From assembly GCF_000012825.1 (NCBI RefSeq), contig NC_009614.1:4774001-4838000 (forward strand): a DNA stretch of 64,000 nt, read 5' to 3'. Shown one piece after another: positions 18,772 to 28,041 of this stretch. The stretch is from Phocaeicola vulgatus ATCC 8482. GTDB lineage: Bacteria; Bacteroidota; Bacteroidia; Bacteroidales; Bacteroidaceae. Each line of letters begins with the position of its first letter. The first letter of the stretch is position 1. The translations under genes were made by a program, and so were the position numbers. Below the pieces are notes generated by a model. The model was not told where the DNA came from, searched no databases, and saw nothing but the letters and a program-made list of their open reading frames with translations.

Positions 18772-19757
18772 TTCTTCACGACCTCCCCGAATCTTTTAGG
18801 TTTACAATAAGTATTGATTAACGGAGTGAATGCGTTCATAATGAATATAGCGAAAGACATACCTTCGGGATATGCACCGAACAAACGGATAACCACCGTC
18901 AGGAAACCGATAGCCACACCGTAAATAATCATACCTTTATGAGTCATAGGCGAAGTAACATAGTCGGTTGCCATGAAAATAGCTCCCAACATCAAACCAC
19001 CTGTAAACAAGTGAGCCAACGGAGATGCGTAAGCAACCGGATCAACCAAATGCATCAGCCCGGCAAATACAAATACTGTCACCAGAATAGATACAGGAAT
19101 ATGCCAGGAAATAATCTTTTTCCATAGCATATATCCCAGACCAAGCAATAAAGCCAATGCACTCACCTCACCTAGTGAACCCGGGTTATTACCCAGAAAT
19201 AGACTTAATGTATCGGGCAACTGACCTAAAGCATTTGCATCACCCTTTACAGCCATTTTCATCAATGCCAGCGGAGTAGCACCGGTTTCAGCATCGGTAT
19301 AACTTCCCCATTGTTGAACCAACGGCCATGAAGTCATCTGCACAGGAAAAGAAATCAGCAGGAAGATACGACCTACCAGCGCGGGATTGAAAGGATTACA
19401 ACCCAATCCGCCGAAAGTCATCTTGCCCACACCGATTGCCACCAACGCACCGATGATAATAATCCAAAGCGGCAAGTTGGAAGGCAGATTGAATGCCAGC
19501 AACACACCGGTTATAATAGCCGAACCATCACAGATGGTAGAGCGTTCTCTCTTCAAAATAAACTTGGTAATCGCCCATTCGAAGAATACACAGGCGGCAA
19601 CCGAGGTCAAGGTCACCACCACGGCGCCCAGTCCGAACATATAAAATGACACCAGCAACGCAGGTATCAACGCAATGAGTACACCATACATATTCTTCTG
19701 TATGCTGTCACCGCTATGAACGTGAGGCGATAATGATACTATTAATTTATTAGCCAT
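18768..19757 (-). CDS. rnfD: Rnf complex subunit RnfD
   Basis: RnfD is the large polytopic membrane subunit thought to help move Na+ or H+. The 329 residues begin Leu-Ile-Val-Ser-Leu-Ser-Pro-His-Val-His, as in the family, and contain about nine hydrophobic helices. The Thr-Gly-Ala-Thr-Pro-Leu-Ala-Leu segment (around residue 160) is the covalent FMN attachment site, and Gly-Gly-Leu-Gly-Cys-Asn-Pro-Phe-Asn-Pro-Ala is conserved in RnfD/NqrB. Gene order and 14-base spacing to rnfC support one operon. Confidence 0.96.
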   Translation of the reverse strand: MANKLIVSLSPHVHSGDSIQKNMYGVLIALIPALLVSFYMFGLGAVVVTLTSVAACVFFEWAITKFILKRERSTICDGSAIITGVLLAFNLPSNLPLWIIIIGALVAIGVGKMTFGGLGCNPFNPALVGRIFLLISFPVQMTSWPLVQQWGSYTDAETGATPLALMKMAVKGDANALGQLPDTLSLFLGNNPGSLGEVSALALLLGLGYMLWKKIISWHIPVSILVTVFVFAGLMHLVDPVAYASPLAHLFTGGLMLGAIFMATDYVTSPMTHKGMIIYGVAIGFLTVVIRLFGAYPEGMSFAIFIMNAFTPLINTYCKPKRFGEVVKK

Positions 19758-19771
19758 ACTATTTTGTCGAA

Positions 19772-21109
19772 TTATTTTTTAGCATTACGTGCACGGATGA
19801 TACCGCCTACTGTGCCCTTACCCAAACGGATATAGTCCAGCAAATAACGATGAGACGGACATGTAAACTGACACGAACCGCACTCGATGCACGACATTAC
19901 ATCTTCTTTTTCTACTCTCTCCCAGTCCTTATGAGCTGAAAGTGTCGCCAACAAGAAAGGCTCCAATCCCATAGGACACACACTGACGCACTTGGCACAG
20001 CGGATACAGGGCTGAGCTTCCGCACGGGCAGCTTCCTTATCATTCATAATCAGCACACCCGAACTACCTTTACAAATGGGAACTTCCGTATTAACCAGTG
20101 CTTTACCCATCATCGGACCGCCACCAATCACTTTTCCCGTATCTTCGGGCAAACCGCCAGCCGCATCAATCAGCTGGCTCATCGGGGTACCCATACGGGT
20201 GAGGAAGTTGGAGGGGTTCTTGACAGACTTACCCGTAACAGTCACGATACGTTCAAACAAAGGTTTGTTTTTCTGAACGGCTTCATAAACGGCAAATGCA
20301 GTACCTACATTCTGAACTACCGCACCCACATTGATAGGAATAGCGGGAGGAGCAGGAACCTGGCGACCGATCACAGCATCTATCAACTGTTTCTCACCAC
20401 CTTGCGGATATTTCACCTGCAAAGGAACTACCTCTATACCGGGATACTGAGCAGCCTTTTCAGTCATCAACTTAATAGCATCCGGTTTATTATTTTCAAT
20501 ACCGATATATCCCTTGGTCACTTTTGCAGCTTTCATCAGGATGCTTACACCCACCAGTACTTCGTCTGCCTTCTCCAACATCAAACGATGATCGGCAGTG
20601 AGGTAAGGCTCACACTCTACAGCATTGATAATTACACATTCCGCCTTGCAGCCCGGAGGAGGAGAAAGTTTCACATGAGTAGGGAAACAAGCACCGCCCA
20701 TACCTACTACACCTGCATTTTTCACTTTAGCAACGATTTCTTCGGGTGTGAGAGCACACTCTTTCACCAATGTCGAACTGCGGTCTATTGATTCTTCCCA
20801 TTCGTCACCATCCACATCGATAAAGATAGCCGGCTTGCGGTAACCGCTAGCATCGATTACGGCGTCTACCTTGTTCACTTTACCGGATACAGACGAGAAG
20901 ATGGCTGCTGAAACAAAGCCACCCGCCTCAGCAATCTTCGTACCTACCTTCACCACATCGCCTTTTTTCACGATGGCAGTAGCAGGAGCACCGATATGCT
21001 GTGACAAAGGAAATACCGCTTGCTTAGGAAGTGCAAGTGTTTCAATGGCTTTGCCTGCTGACAATTTATTTTCTGCTGGATGTACTCCACCAATTCTAAA
21101 TGTCTTCAC
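19772..21109 (-). CDS. rnfC: Rnf complex subunit RnfC
   Basis: RnfC is the peripheral NADH/FMN-binding subunit with two [4Fe-4S] clusters. The 445-residue protein has an N-terminal barrel/SLBB-type part, a Gly-Val-Val-Gly-Met-Gly-Gly-Ala-Cys-Phe-Pro-Thr glycine-rich nucleotide site, and C-terminal motifs Cys-Ile-Arg-Cys-Ala-Lys-Cys...Cys-Pro and Cys-Ile-Glu-Cys-Gly-Ser-Cys...Cys-Pro. It is the short form without the long Ala-rich tail seen in enterobacteria. Third gene of the operon. Confidence 0.96.
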   Translation of the reverse strand: MKTFRIGGVHPAENKLSAGKAIETLALPKQAVFPLSQHIGAPATAIVKKGDVVKVGTKIAEAGGFVSAAIFSSVSGKVNKVDAVIDASGYRKPAIFIDVDGDEWEESIDRSSTLVKECALTPEEIVAKVKNAGVVGMGGACFPTHVKLSPPPGCKAECVIINAVECEPYLTADHRLMLEKADEVLVGVSILMKAAKVTKGYIGIENNKPDAIKLMTEKAAQYPGIEVVPLQVKYPQGGEKQLIDAVIGRQVPAPPAIPINVGAVVQNVGTAFAVYEAVQKNKPLFERIVTVTGKSVKNPSNFLTRMGTPMSQLIDAAGGLPEDTGKVIGGGPMMGKALVNTEVPICKGSSGVLIMNDKEAARAEAQPCIRCAKCVSVCPMGLEPFLLATLSAHKDWERVEKEDVMSCIECGSCQFTCPSHRYLLDYIRLGKGTVGGIIRARNAKK

Positions 21110-21148
21110 TGTTATATCTTTTTAATTTTTACTTACTTTGAATTTTGA

Positions 21149-22102
21149 TTATGCTTCCGTTTTCGGAGCCTCAGCTTTCACCGCTTCCGCTTTCGGAGTT
21201 TCCACCTTTGAAGCCTCTACTTTTACAGCAGGTTTTGCAGCAGCCTCACCAGCCGGCACTTCTACTTTCGGTTTACGTGGCGGGAAATTGATAGCTTGGA
21301 TAGCCCCTTTCGGACATTCCGATTCGCATTTACGGCAAGACTTACACTTAGCCGGATCAATGTATGCCAAATTATTTTCCAACGTAATGGCTTCGAACGG
21401 ACACACTTTCACACACTTTCCACAACCAATACAACTAGCCTTGCAAGCTTTGTTGGCAACAGCTCCCTTATCCTTGTTCACACACATCACCACTACGCGG
21501 CGGTTGTTCTTTCCTTTCGGACGAATTTCAATGATCTTACGCGGACAAGCTTTGCTGCAAGCCCCACAAGCTGTACATTTTTCTTCGTCCACTTCCGGAA
21601 GACCGGTTTCAGGATTCATGTGAATAGCATCAAACTGACACGCTTCCACACAATCACCACAACCCAGACAACCGAATGTACAACCCGTCTCACCACCTGA
21701 AGTGGCATGAGCGATGGCACACGATTTAGCTCCGTCGTACAGAGCAGTACGAGGGCGATTTTCACAACTACCGTTACATCTTACCACCGCAACTTTCGGT
21801 TCAGCAGCAACGGCTTCCAATCCCAAAATGGCAGCTACTTTCTCCATTACCGGAGCACCACCAACCGGACATAACTTACCCTCCAGCGAACCGGCATCGG
21901 CAGCCTTCACGCAGGCACCGGCAAAACCAGAGCAACCGGGATAACCACATCCACCGCAATTCGCCTGAGGAAGCACTTCGCTCACCTTGGCAATCCGCGG
22001 ATCTTCATACACAGCAAACTTCTTAGAAGCGGCATACAAGATTACCGCGGCAATCAAGCCAATCGCTCCCAACGAAATTACTGCAACCAGAATTAAATCC
22101 AT
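21149..22102 (-). CDS. rnfB: Rnf complex subunit RnfB with extended C-terminus
   Basis: RnfB is the ferredoxin-accepting Fe-S subunit. After one N-terminal membrane helix comes the Cys-Gly-Gly-Cys-Gly-Tyr-Pro-Gly-Cys motif (4Fe-4S domain) and then four Cys-x-x-Cys-x-x-Cys...Cys-Pro type motifs (about 140-265), i.e. more ferredoxin motifs than the short proteobacterial form. The last 45 residues are a low-complexity Ala/Glu/Lys/Val tail with repeated Lys-Ala-Glu and Lys-Val-Glu. 317 residues. It follows rseC by 20 bases. Confidence 0.95.
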   Translation of the reverse strand: MDLILVAVISLGAIGLIAAVILYAASKKFAVYEDPRIAKVSEVLPQANCGGCGYPGCSGFAGACVKAADAGSLEGKLCPVGGAPVMEKVAAILGLEAVAAEPKVAVVRCNGSCENRPRTALYDGAKSCAIAHATSGGETGCTFGCLGCGDCVEACQFDAIHMNPETGLPEVDEEKCTACGACSKACPRKIIEIRPKGKNNRRVVVMCVNKDKGAVANKACKASCIGCGKCVKVCPFEAITLENNLAYIDPAKCKSCRKCESECPKGAIQAINFPPRKPKVEVPAGEAAAKPAVKVEASKVETPKAEAVKAEAPKTEA

Positions 22103-22122
22103 AAATTTTAGTTAGTTATTTA

Positions 22123-22551
22123 TTAATTATTTTTTATTGGTTCAAGCGTAAATGAAAACTTCTTGCTCAACTTATTCCTGCATACATATATAATAAGGTA
22201 ATACGGAAGCAAGGCTGACAAAGCAACAAGCGCCGACCTTAACTCATCCCCCCCCGTAAGACGCATGGAAATAAATAAAGTAATCAGCAATACCAAGAAA
22301 GGGATACCAAAAGCCAGCAATACGGCTTGCATCCCCATGGAAGTAGTACCATAAATCATCACCTCCTCACCTATGCGGTAAGAAGATGCCTTCATGTCAA
22401 AAACATCAATCAGTTTCTCTTTACTTTCAGATGCATTGCAATGCCCTTTCACACTACAAGCCGAACAGGCAGAAGTTTGTACGATTCTCACCCGCACGTG
22501 AGAACCTTCAATGTTTTCCACAATACCACGATGTTTGATTATATCGGTCAT
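22123..22551 (-). CDS. RseC/MucC-family protein of the rnf operon
   Basis: The protein has an N-terminal Cys-rich part (Cys-Ser-Ala-Cys-Ser-Val-Lys-Gly-His-Cys) followed by two membrane helices, the layout of RseC/SoxR-reducing-type proteins that accompany Rnf complexes. I start at 22551 since the promoter box at 22582-22589 covers the alternative start at 22584. It is the first gene of the operon; a role in Rnf assembly or electron delivery to a regulator is known for relatives, but not shown here. About 142 residues. Confidence 0.88.
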   Translation of the reverse strand: MTDIIKHRGIVENIEGSHVRVRIVQTSACSACSVKGHCNASESKEKLIDVFDMKASSYRIGEEVMIYGTTSMGMQAVLLAFGIPFLVLLITLFISMRLTGGDELRSALVALSALLPYYLIIYVCRNKLSKKFSFTLEPIKNN

Positions 22552-22581
22552 TTTTGCAAACTCTACATTACAAAACTGCGA

Positions 22582-22589
22582 CAAATGTA
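22582..22589 (-). promoter_or_regulatory. -7 promoter box of the rnf operon
   Basis: The minus strand reads TACATTTG, 31 bases before the rseC ATG. Confidence 0.6.
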
Positions 22590-22729
22590 CGACTTTAATT
22601 GGATTCTAAGAAGTATAAAATGATATTTTCACTATAAAAATCGATTTTTTGTGTGGAGAAATTAAAATTAGAAGCAAGAAAAGGAAGAAATATTTAATTT
22701 TCCTCCTTTCTACTTGTAAGGTATATAAT

Positions 22730-23926
22730 TTATTTCATTATCACATAGCCTGCATCCAACAGTTTTTGACGAATGGATGCTATATGTTCCTCGTTTCTGG
22801 TTTCCATAACGACACGAAGGGCACATCCGGTGACATCTGCACTCTCACTATTTCGCTCATGATGTACAGAAATTACATTTCCTCCCTGCTCTGCAACAAT
22901 TTTGCTGACTCCCAACAGCTGCCCCGGCTTGTCTATCAAGTCCAAAGTTACTGCATAGGTACGTCCCGACTTCGCCATACCGCGACTGATGACACGGCTC
23001 AATATCGTCACATCAATATTGCCTCCGGACACCAGGCAGACAGTTTTCTTACCCTTTACCGGTACTTTATTGAACATGGCTGCGGCAACGGACACAGCTC
23101 CCGCCCCCTCTGCAACAATCCGCTGGCGTTCTATCAATGCCAGAATAGCTGCGGCAATCTCGTCCTCAGTCACAGTTACAACTCCGTCCACATACTGATT
23201 TACCAAGTCAAAAGTATTTGTTCCCGGCTCTTTCACCGCGATTCCATCGGCAAAAGTGGAAACAGAGTGAAGACGCTCAATACGCGAATGAAGAATAGAA
23301 TTTGCCATACTGGCCGCACCCAACGCCTGTACGCCATATACCTTGACAGATGGTTTCAAAGCCTTCAACGCATAAGCCACTCCCGAAATCAGTCCTCCCC
23401 CACCAATGGGAACAATGACTACCTCCACATCCGGCATTTCCTCCAATAATTCCAAACCGATAGTACCTTGTCCGGCTATCACGTTCTCGTCATCAAAGGG
23501 ATGAACAAAAGTATATCCCTTTTCATCACGCAATTGCAGGGCTTTCTGATAAGCATCATCATAGACTCCCGGAACCAAACAAACTTCCGCCCCATAATGC
23601 TTCGTAGCCTCAACTTTAGATATAGGCGCTCCTTCCGGAAGACAAATCAACGACTTGATACCGCACTTAGTGGCAGCCAATGCCACCCCTTGCGCATGAT
23701 TACCGGCAGAACAGGCTATCACGCCTCTCGCCTTTTCTTCATCGGACAATTGGGAAATCTTGTAATAAGCACCACGCACTTTAAACGATCCTGTGAGTTG
23801 CAGGTTTTCGGGCTTCAGATAAACTGTACTCTCAGGATTTATCTGAGGAGCATAAATCAAATCAGTGCGACGGACAACCTCTTTCAGGACATGAGCCGCT
23901 TTGTATATTGCATCTAATTGTAGCAT
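22730..23926 (-). CDS. ilvA: Threonine ammonia-lyase (threonine deaminase)
   Basis: The PLP enzyme converts threonine to 2-oxobutanoate and ammonia, the first step to isoleucine. Residues about 40-50 hold the PLP lysine in Gly-Ser-Phe-Lys-Val-Arg-Gly-Ala; a Gly-Gly-Gly-Gly-Leu-Ile phosphate loop is at about 175-181. The last 75 residues form one ACT domain. With 398 residues and one ACT domain it is like the short class (TdcB/IlvA-short), so both biosynthetic and catabolic roles are possible. Single gene with its own promoter box. Confidence 0.93.
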   Translation of the reverse strand: MLQLDAIYKAAHVLKEVVRRTDLIYAPQINPESTVYLKPENLQLTGSFKVRGAYYKISQLSDEEKARGVIACSAGNHAQGVALAATKCGIKSLICLPEGAPISKVEATKHYGAEVCLVPGVYDDAYQKALQLRDEKGYTFVHPFDDENVIAGQGTIGLELLEEMPDVEVVIVPIGGGGLISGVAYALKALKPSVKVYGVQALGAASMANSILHSRIERLHSVSTFADGIAVKEPGTNTFDLVNQYVDGVVTVTEDEIAAAILALIERQRIVAEGAGAVSVAAAMFNKVPVKGKKTVCLVSGGNIDVTILSRVISRGMAKSGRTYAVTLDLIDKPGQLLGVSKIVAEQGGNVISVHHERNSESADVTGCALRVVMETRNEEHIASIRQKLLDAGYVIMK

Positions 23927-23957
23927 AGGTATAACACTCTTGTTTTTAAATTGGGTG

Positions 23958-23965
23958 CAAAGCTA
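23958..23965 (-). promoter_or_regulatory. -7 promoter box of ilvA
   Basis: The minus strand reads TAGCTTTG, 32 bases before the ATG. Confidence 0.6.
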
Positions 23966-24122
23966 CAAATAAAATTGATTCCTTACACTCACATACAACG
24001 TAAAATTGTATTCTTTTCTCTTTGTTCTCCTTTTCACTTGTCGACAGAGTTCACACTCAAGGAAATATGTAAAAGCCCCGGCAGCACTATCGTTTTCATT
24101 TTGACACTCCTTATCTGCTGTC

Positions 24123-25043
24123 TTATCTGGATTTCGATATAATCTGTTTTTCACTTTTACTCTCGGCCACCTCTACCAGATAAACACTGGCACAAATAAG
24201 AACAATCGCCGCCAACTGCGTCCATGAGAAGCGATCCTGCCCCAAAACAAAAGAAGTCACCGTAGCAACAATCAATATTAAATACCCGTAAATGGCTACT
24301 AATGTCGTTTTCAGATATTTCAGCCCGAGAGGAAGTAATAAATAACTAATGGTGGTAGGAAATACCAAAACAAAAAGCAAGATCAACATAGGCGTAGAGA
24401 AAAGTGACATTTTCAGTATAGGAGCATCAAAACCATAAATCGTATTGACAACAACAGCCATAACAGCCGCCCCTAAAAAAGTATATTTTAACATCGTCAT
24501 ATCTCCCACTCCTTTTAACAGACGGTTACTGAAAACAAGATAGACGGCATAAACCAATGAACTGGCCAAACACATCAAATTACCTAACGGAGCATTGGAG
24601 GCAAGATCGTCACTAGGTTGTGTGGATATGCATAGAACAGCTCCTCCCAATCCCATTCCAATGCCAAGCACTTTCATCCAGGTTACTTTTTCCTTATAAA
24701 ACAATACAGAGATAATGAATACCCATATAGGCTCCAAACTGACAAAAATAGAACTGGAAACCGGAGTAGTCTTACTGATACCCAACAAATAAAAAAACAT
24801 ATATCCATAAATACCTAAAGCCCCTAAAATAAAGAGCTGCCATTTCTGACGGATAGTGGAGTTTTCGGGCTTGCAAAATATATCAATAAGCCAAAAAGCG
24901 GCGGCCCCAAATACCAATCGGAAAGTAACCCCTGTCACAGGAGCTATCCACAAAGGTAAAAGATACTTCAGTGCGTTCATATTAAGGCCTCCCAACGCTT
25001 TGGAGACAACCATGCTAAGGTTTGCTTCAACTTGTCTATTCAT
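24123..25043 (-). CDS. EamA/DMT-family transporter
   Basis: The 306-residue protein has about ten hydrophobic segments in two homologous EamA halves. Typical markers are the Pro-Val-Ser-Ser-Ser-Ile-Phe-Val-Ser-Leu-Glu-Pro-Ile near the end of the first half and Pro-Thr-Thr-Ile-Ser-Tyr in the second. It is an inner-membrane metabolite exporter or importer of unknown substrate. It follows an MFS gene by 36 bases in the same direction, so the two are probably co-transcribed. Confidence 0.9.
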   Translation of the reverse strand: MNRQVEANLSMVVSKALGGLNMNALKYLLPLWIAPVTGVTFRLVFGAAAFWLIDIFCKPENSTIRQKWQLFILGALGIYGYMFFYLLGISKTTPVSSSIFVSLEPIWVFIISVLFYKEKVTWMKVLGIGMGLGGAVLCISTQPSDDLASNAPLGNLMCLASSLVYAVYLVFSNRLLKGVGDMTMLKYTFLGAAVMAVVVNTIYGFDAPILKMSLFSTPMLILLFVLVFPTTISYLLLPLGLKYLKTTLVAIYGYLILIVATVTSFVLGQDRFSWTQLAAIVLICASVYLVEVAESKSEKQIISKSR

Positions 25044-25079
25044 ACTTCATGCTGTTATGTTATTACGTGGGTATTTTTC

Positions 25080-26270
25080 TTATAAACTCAGTTTTTCCTG
25101 CTTCATCACAATAAACATCCCCATCAAGGCTACCATCAGATTAAGCCAGAAGGCAAAGGTTTGCGAATGAGAATGGAACAGATTCTGAAAAGCATCCACA
25201 ATAAACGGACAAAGCAGTATGGCCACATAATTCATCGCCATGACAAAAGCAAGTGCCAACGTCACTTTGTGAGGAACCGCCACATCAGAAGTCTTATCAT
25301 AAATCAACGGTTGGATAATACCGTATGAAAGCCCGTTCAGAATACATCCCAAAGCAATCAGTATTTCGGAACGACTAAGCAGAATAATCCCCATTCCACA
25401 GGCTATCATCAACAAACAAACCATATAGATACGACGGCCCAAGACCTGCACTATCTTATTCAGGACAAAACCCGGTGCCATAATAGCGAGAAAAAACAAA
25501 GATATCAAGATGCCTGCCCTACCACTGGACAGTCCATATTCTTCCATCAGGAAAGGCAGATTGAAACTAATAATAATCACCAGATAAGTAGCCAATCCGT
25601 AAAAAGCCATCAGCTTGACCAAAGCCTTGACATTAATTCCCCGCTTACCCATTTCCCTGGCAGTATCGGCTGGAATATCATCAGAGGAATGATAATTGGA
25701 GAGATCTTTTTTCAGATAACGAGTAAGGAAAACGGACACAAAAGGAAACAGATAGACCAAAAACGGCAAATGCCAGTTCACTTCTGCCAGATATCCTGTC
25801 AGTGTAGTGGCAAGCACCAGCGTGATATTGGTGATGGCAGAACTGTAACCAAATTGCTTTGTACGGTAACTTCCCACAAAATAACGGGATATCAATCCGG
25901 TAGAAAGCGGAACAATCAATCCCGACCCCATCCCCAACATGGCGCTGACGGCTATCAACTGCCACATTTTATCAGAAAGCAGATAAAGAATACCACTCGC
26001 CCCGAAAAGAGCCAGCCCTATCTGCAACAACAAAAGGTTGTTCACTTTCTCTGTCAATTTACCTGATAACAAGATAAAGGGTATGATAAGAAGTGATGGC
26101 AACGAAGACAACATCTGGATCTCCAGATCTGTAGCAGAGGGAAATATTTTATTCAAATCTCCCAAAATGGGCGACACCGCCAGTCCCGGCAATGCATTGA
26201 GTGCCGAGATGGAAAATATACCTACTAACGTAATGAGGGGAATGGTCCCCTGCCCTGTTTGTACTTTCAT
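25080..26270 (-). CDS. MFS transporter
   Basis: The 396-residue protein has about twelve hydrophobic segments, an N-terminal Pro-Gly-Leu-Ala-Val-Ser-Pro-Ile stretch and a Gly-Lys-Leu-Thr-Glu-Lys loop between helices 2 and 3, the weak form of the MFS loop motif. A Gly-Met-Gly-Ser-Gly-Leu-Ile-Val-Pro segment fits helix 4-5. It probably moves a small molecule, perhaps a drug or sugar; nothing in the sequence decides. It leads a two-gene unit with the EamA transporter. Confidence 0.9.
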   Translation of the reverse strand: MKVQTGQGTIPLITLVGIFSISALNALPGLAVSPILGDLNKIFPSATDLEIQMLSSLPSLLIIPFILLSGKLTEKVNNLLLLQIGLALFGASGILYLLSDKMWQLIAVSAMLGMGSGLIVPLSTGLISRYFVGSYRTKQFGYSSAITNITLVLATTLTGYLAEVNWHLPFLVYLFPFVSVFLTRYLKKDLSNYHSSDDIPADTAREMGKRGINVKALVKLMAFYGLATYLVIIISFNLPFLMEEYGLSSGRAGILISLFFLAIMAPGFVLNKIVQVLGRRIYMVCLLMIACGMGIILLSRSEILIALGCILNGLSYGIIQPLIYDKTSDVAVPHKVTLALAFVMAMNYVAILLCPFIVDAFQNLFHSHSQTFAFWLNLMVALMGMFIVMKQEKLSL

Positions 26271-26527
26271 AATGAAATCGGTTTAGATTGTGATAGAAAC
26301 AAAGTGTAAAAGAATTGGTTCAAAGCCGGTTTATAATTGGTCAATGCAATCATGTGCCCATATGCTACTATGCCAATTGGCTGCGCTATGTTCCGCATGA
26401 CACATTATCCCCCATAAATTAAAAAACATAAAATCAAGAAACTTTTCTCCAAACCTCCTGTTGAGGGAGAAAAACGCGGGAAACTCCCATGTTTTCCATT
26501 GTATTACTAATCTAAACTTTAAGTAAA

Positions 26528-27976
26528 ATGAAAGAATGTAATTGTGATTTGAGAGACGGTGACGCAAAGACAGCCGTGTTTGGTTCAAACGAAATGCTAC
26601 AGCCTGCCCCGGTAGATACCATCCCTATGGAACCTACCACCCCACAGATTGCTTATCAAATGGTAAAAGACGAAACATTCGCCCAAACCCAGCCACGCCT
26701 TAACCTGGCCACTTTCGTTACCACCTACATGGACGACTATGCCACCAAACTGATGAACGAAGCCATCAGCATCAACTACATTGATGAAACAGAATATCCT
26801 CGTATCGCAGTGATGAATGCCAAATGTATCAATATCATGGCTAATTTGTGGAATTCGCCCGAACAGGCAAAATGGAAAACCGGAGCACTGGCTATCGGCT
26901 CCAGCGAGGCTTGTATGCTGGGAGGAGTAGCCGCCTGGTTACGCTGGAAAGACAAACGTAAAGCTCAGGGGAAACCGACTGACAAGCCTAACTTTGTCAT
27001 TTCAAGCGGTTTTCAGGTTGTTTGGGAAAAGTTCGCCCAACTTTGGCAAATTGAAATGCGCCAAGTACCTCTCACCTTGGACAAAACCACTCTGGACCCC
27101 GAAGAAGCACTGAAGATGTGTGACGAGAACACCATCTGCATCGTCCCCATCCAAGGTGTGACATGGACAGGTTTGAACGATGACGTGGAAGCGTTGGACA
27201 AAGCACTGGATGCCTACAACGCCAAAACCGGCTATGATATTCCTATCCATGTAGATGCTGCAACCGGCGGTTTCATCCTGCCGTTCCTCAATCCCGACAC
27301 AAAATGGGACTTCCGCTTGAAATGGGTTCTCTCCATCAGCACTTCCGGCCACAAGTTCGGACTGGTTTATCCGGGACTGGGATGGGTAGTATGGAAAGAC
27401 AAGAAATACCTTCCGGATGCCATGTCGTTCAGTGTCAATTATCTGGGTGCGAACATCACACAGGTTGGTTTGAACTTCAGCCGTCCCGCCGCACAGATTC
27501 TGGGACAGTACTACCAATTTATCCGTCTGGGATTCCAAGGATACAAAGCCATCCAATACAATTCCATGGAAATCACCAAGTACATCCACAGCGAAATAGC
27601 CAAGATGGCTCCGTTCGTAAATTACAGCGATGACGTAGTAAATCCTTTGTTCATCTGGTACATGAAACCCGAATATGCAAAGAATGCCAAATGGACTCTG
27701 TACGATTTGCAGGCTAAATTGCAGCAAAGCGGCTGGATGGTTCCTGCCTACACCTTGCCGGAAAATATCCAGAATTACGTAGTTATGCGTGTTGTGGTAC
27801 GTCAGGGATTCAGCCGTGACATGGCGGATATGTTGTTGAACGACATCAAGAATGCCATCTGCGAGTTCGAGAAACTGGAATATCCCACTCCTACCCGCAT
27901 CGCCCAAGACAAGAATATCGCTGTAAAAGGTACTGTGTTCACTCACAATGCCCATAGCAACGCCGCTAAAAAATAA
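26528..27976 (+). CDS. gadB: Glutamate decarboxylase
   Basis: The PLP enzyme turns glutamate into GABA, using a proton, and is central to glutamate-dependent acid resistance. The PLP lysine lies in Ser-Gly-His-Lys-Phe-Gly-Leu-Val-Tyr-Pro-Gly (about 280). His-Val-Asp-Ala-Ala-Thr-Gly-Gly and the Thr-Ser-like Gly-Ser-Ser-Glu-Ala-Cys segment fit GadB. The N-terminus has an extra Cys-Asn-Cys-Asp stretch. 482 residues, full length. glsA follows after 65 bases, containing a small hairpin (ACCATC/GATGGT). The leader has CTAAACTTTA just before the start, also seen before gadC. Confidence 0.96.
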   Translation: MKECNCDLRDGDAKTAVFGSNEMLQPAPVDTIPMEPTTPQIAYQMVKDETFAQTQPRLNLATFVTTYMDDYATKLMNEAISINYIDETEYPRIAVMNAKCINIMANLWNSPEQAKWKTGALAIGSSEACMLGGVAAWLRWKDKRKAQGKPTDKPNFVISSGFQVVWEKFAQLWQIEMRQVPLTLDKTTLDPEEALKMCDENTICIVPIQGVTWTGLNDDVEALDKALDAYNAKTGYDIPIHVDAATGGFILPFLNPDTKWDFRLKWVLSISTSGHKFGLVYPGLGWVVWKDKKYLPDAMSFSVNYLGANITQVGLNFSRPAAQILGQYYQFIRLGFQGYKAIQYNSMEITKYIHSEIAKMAPFVNYSDDVVNPLFIWYMKPEYAKNAKWTLYDLQAKLQQSGWMVPAYTLPENIQNYVVMRVVVRQGFSRDMADMLLNDIKNAICEFEKLEYPTPTRIAQDKNIAVKGTVFTHNAHSNAAKK

Positions 27977-28041
27977 GCATAGATAACAATAATGCAACCA
28001 TCCGCCGTTAAGGTAGATGGTTACTTCAATCAAATTAATTT

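Noticed and set aside
27002..28033. Minus-strand frame of 343 codons opposite gadB
   Set aside because: gadB has all catalytic motifs; the opposite frame shows no family pattern.
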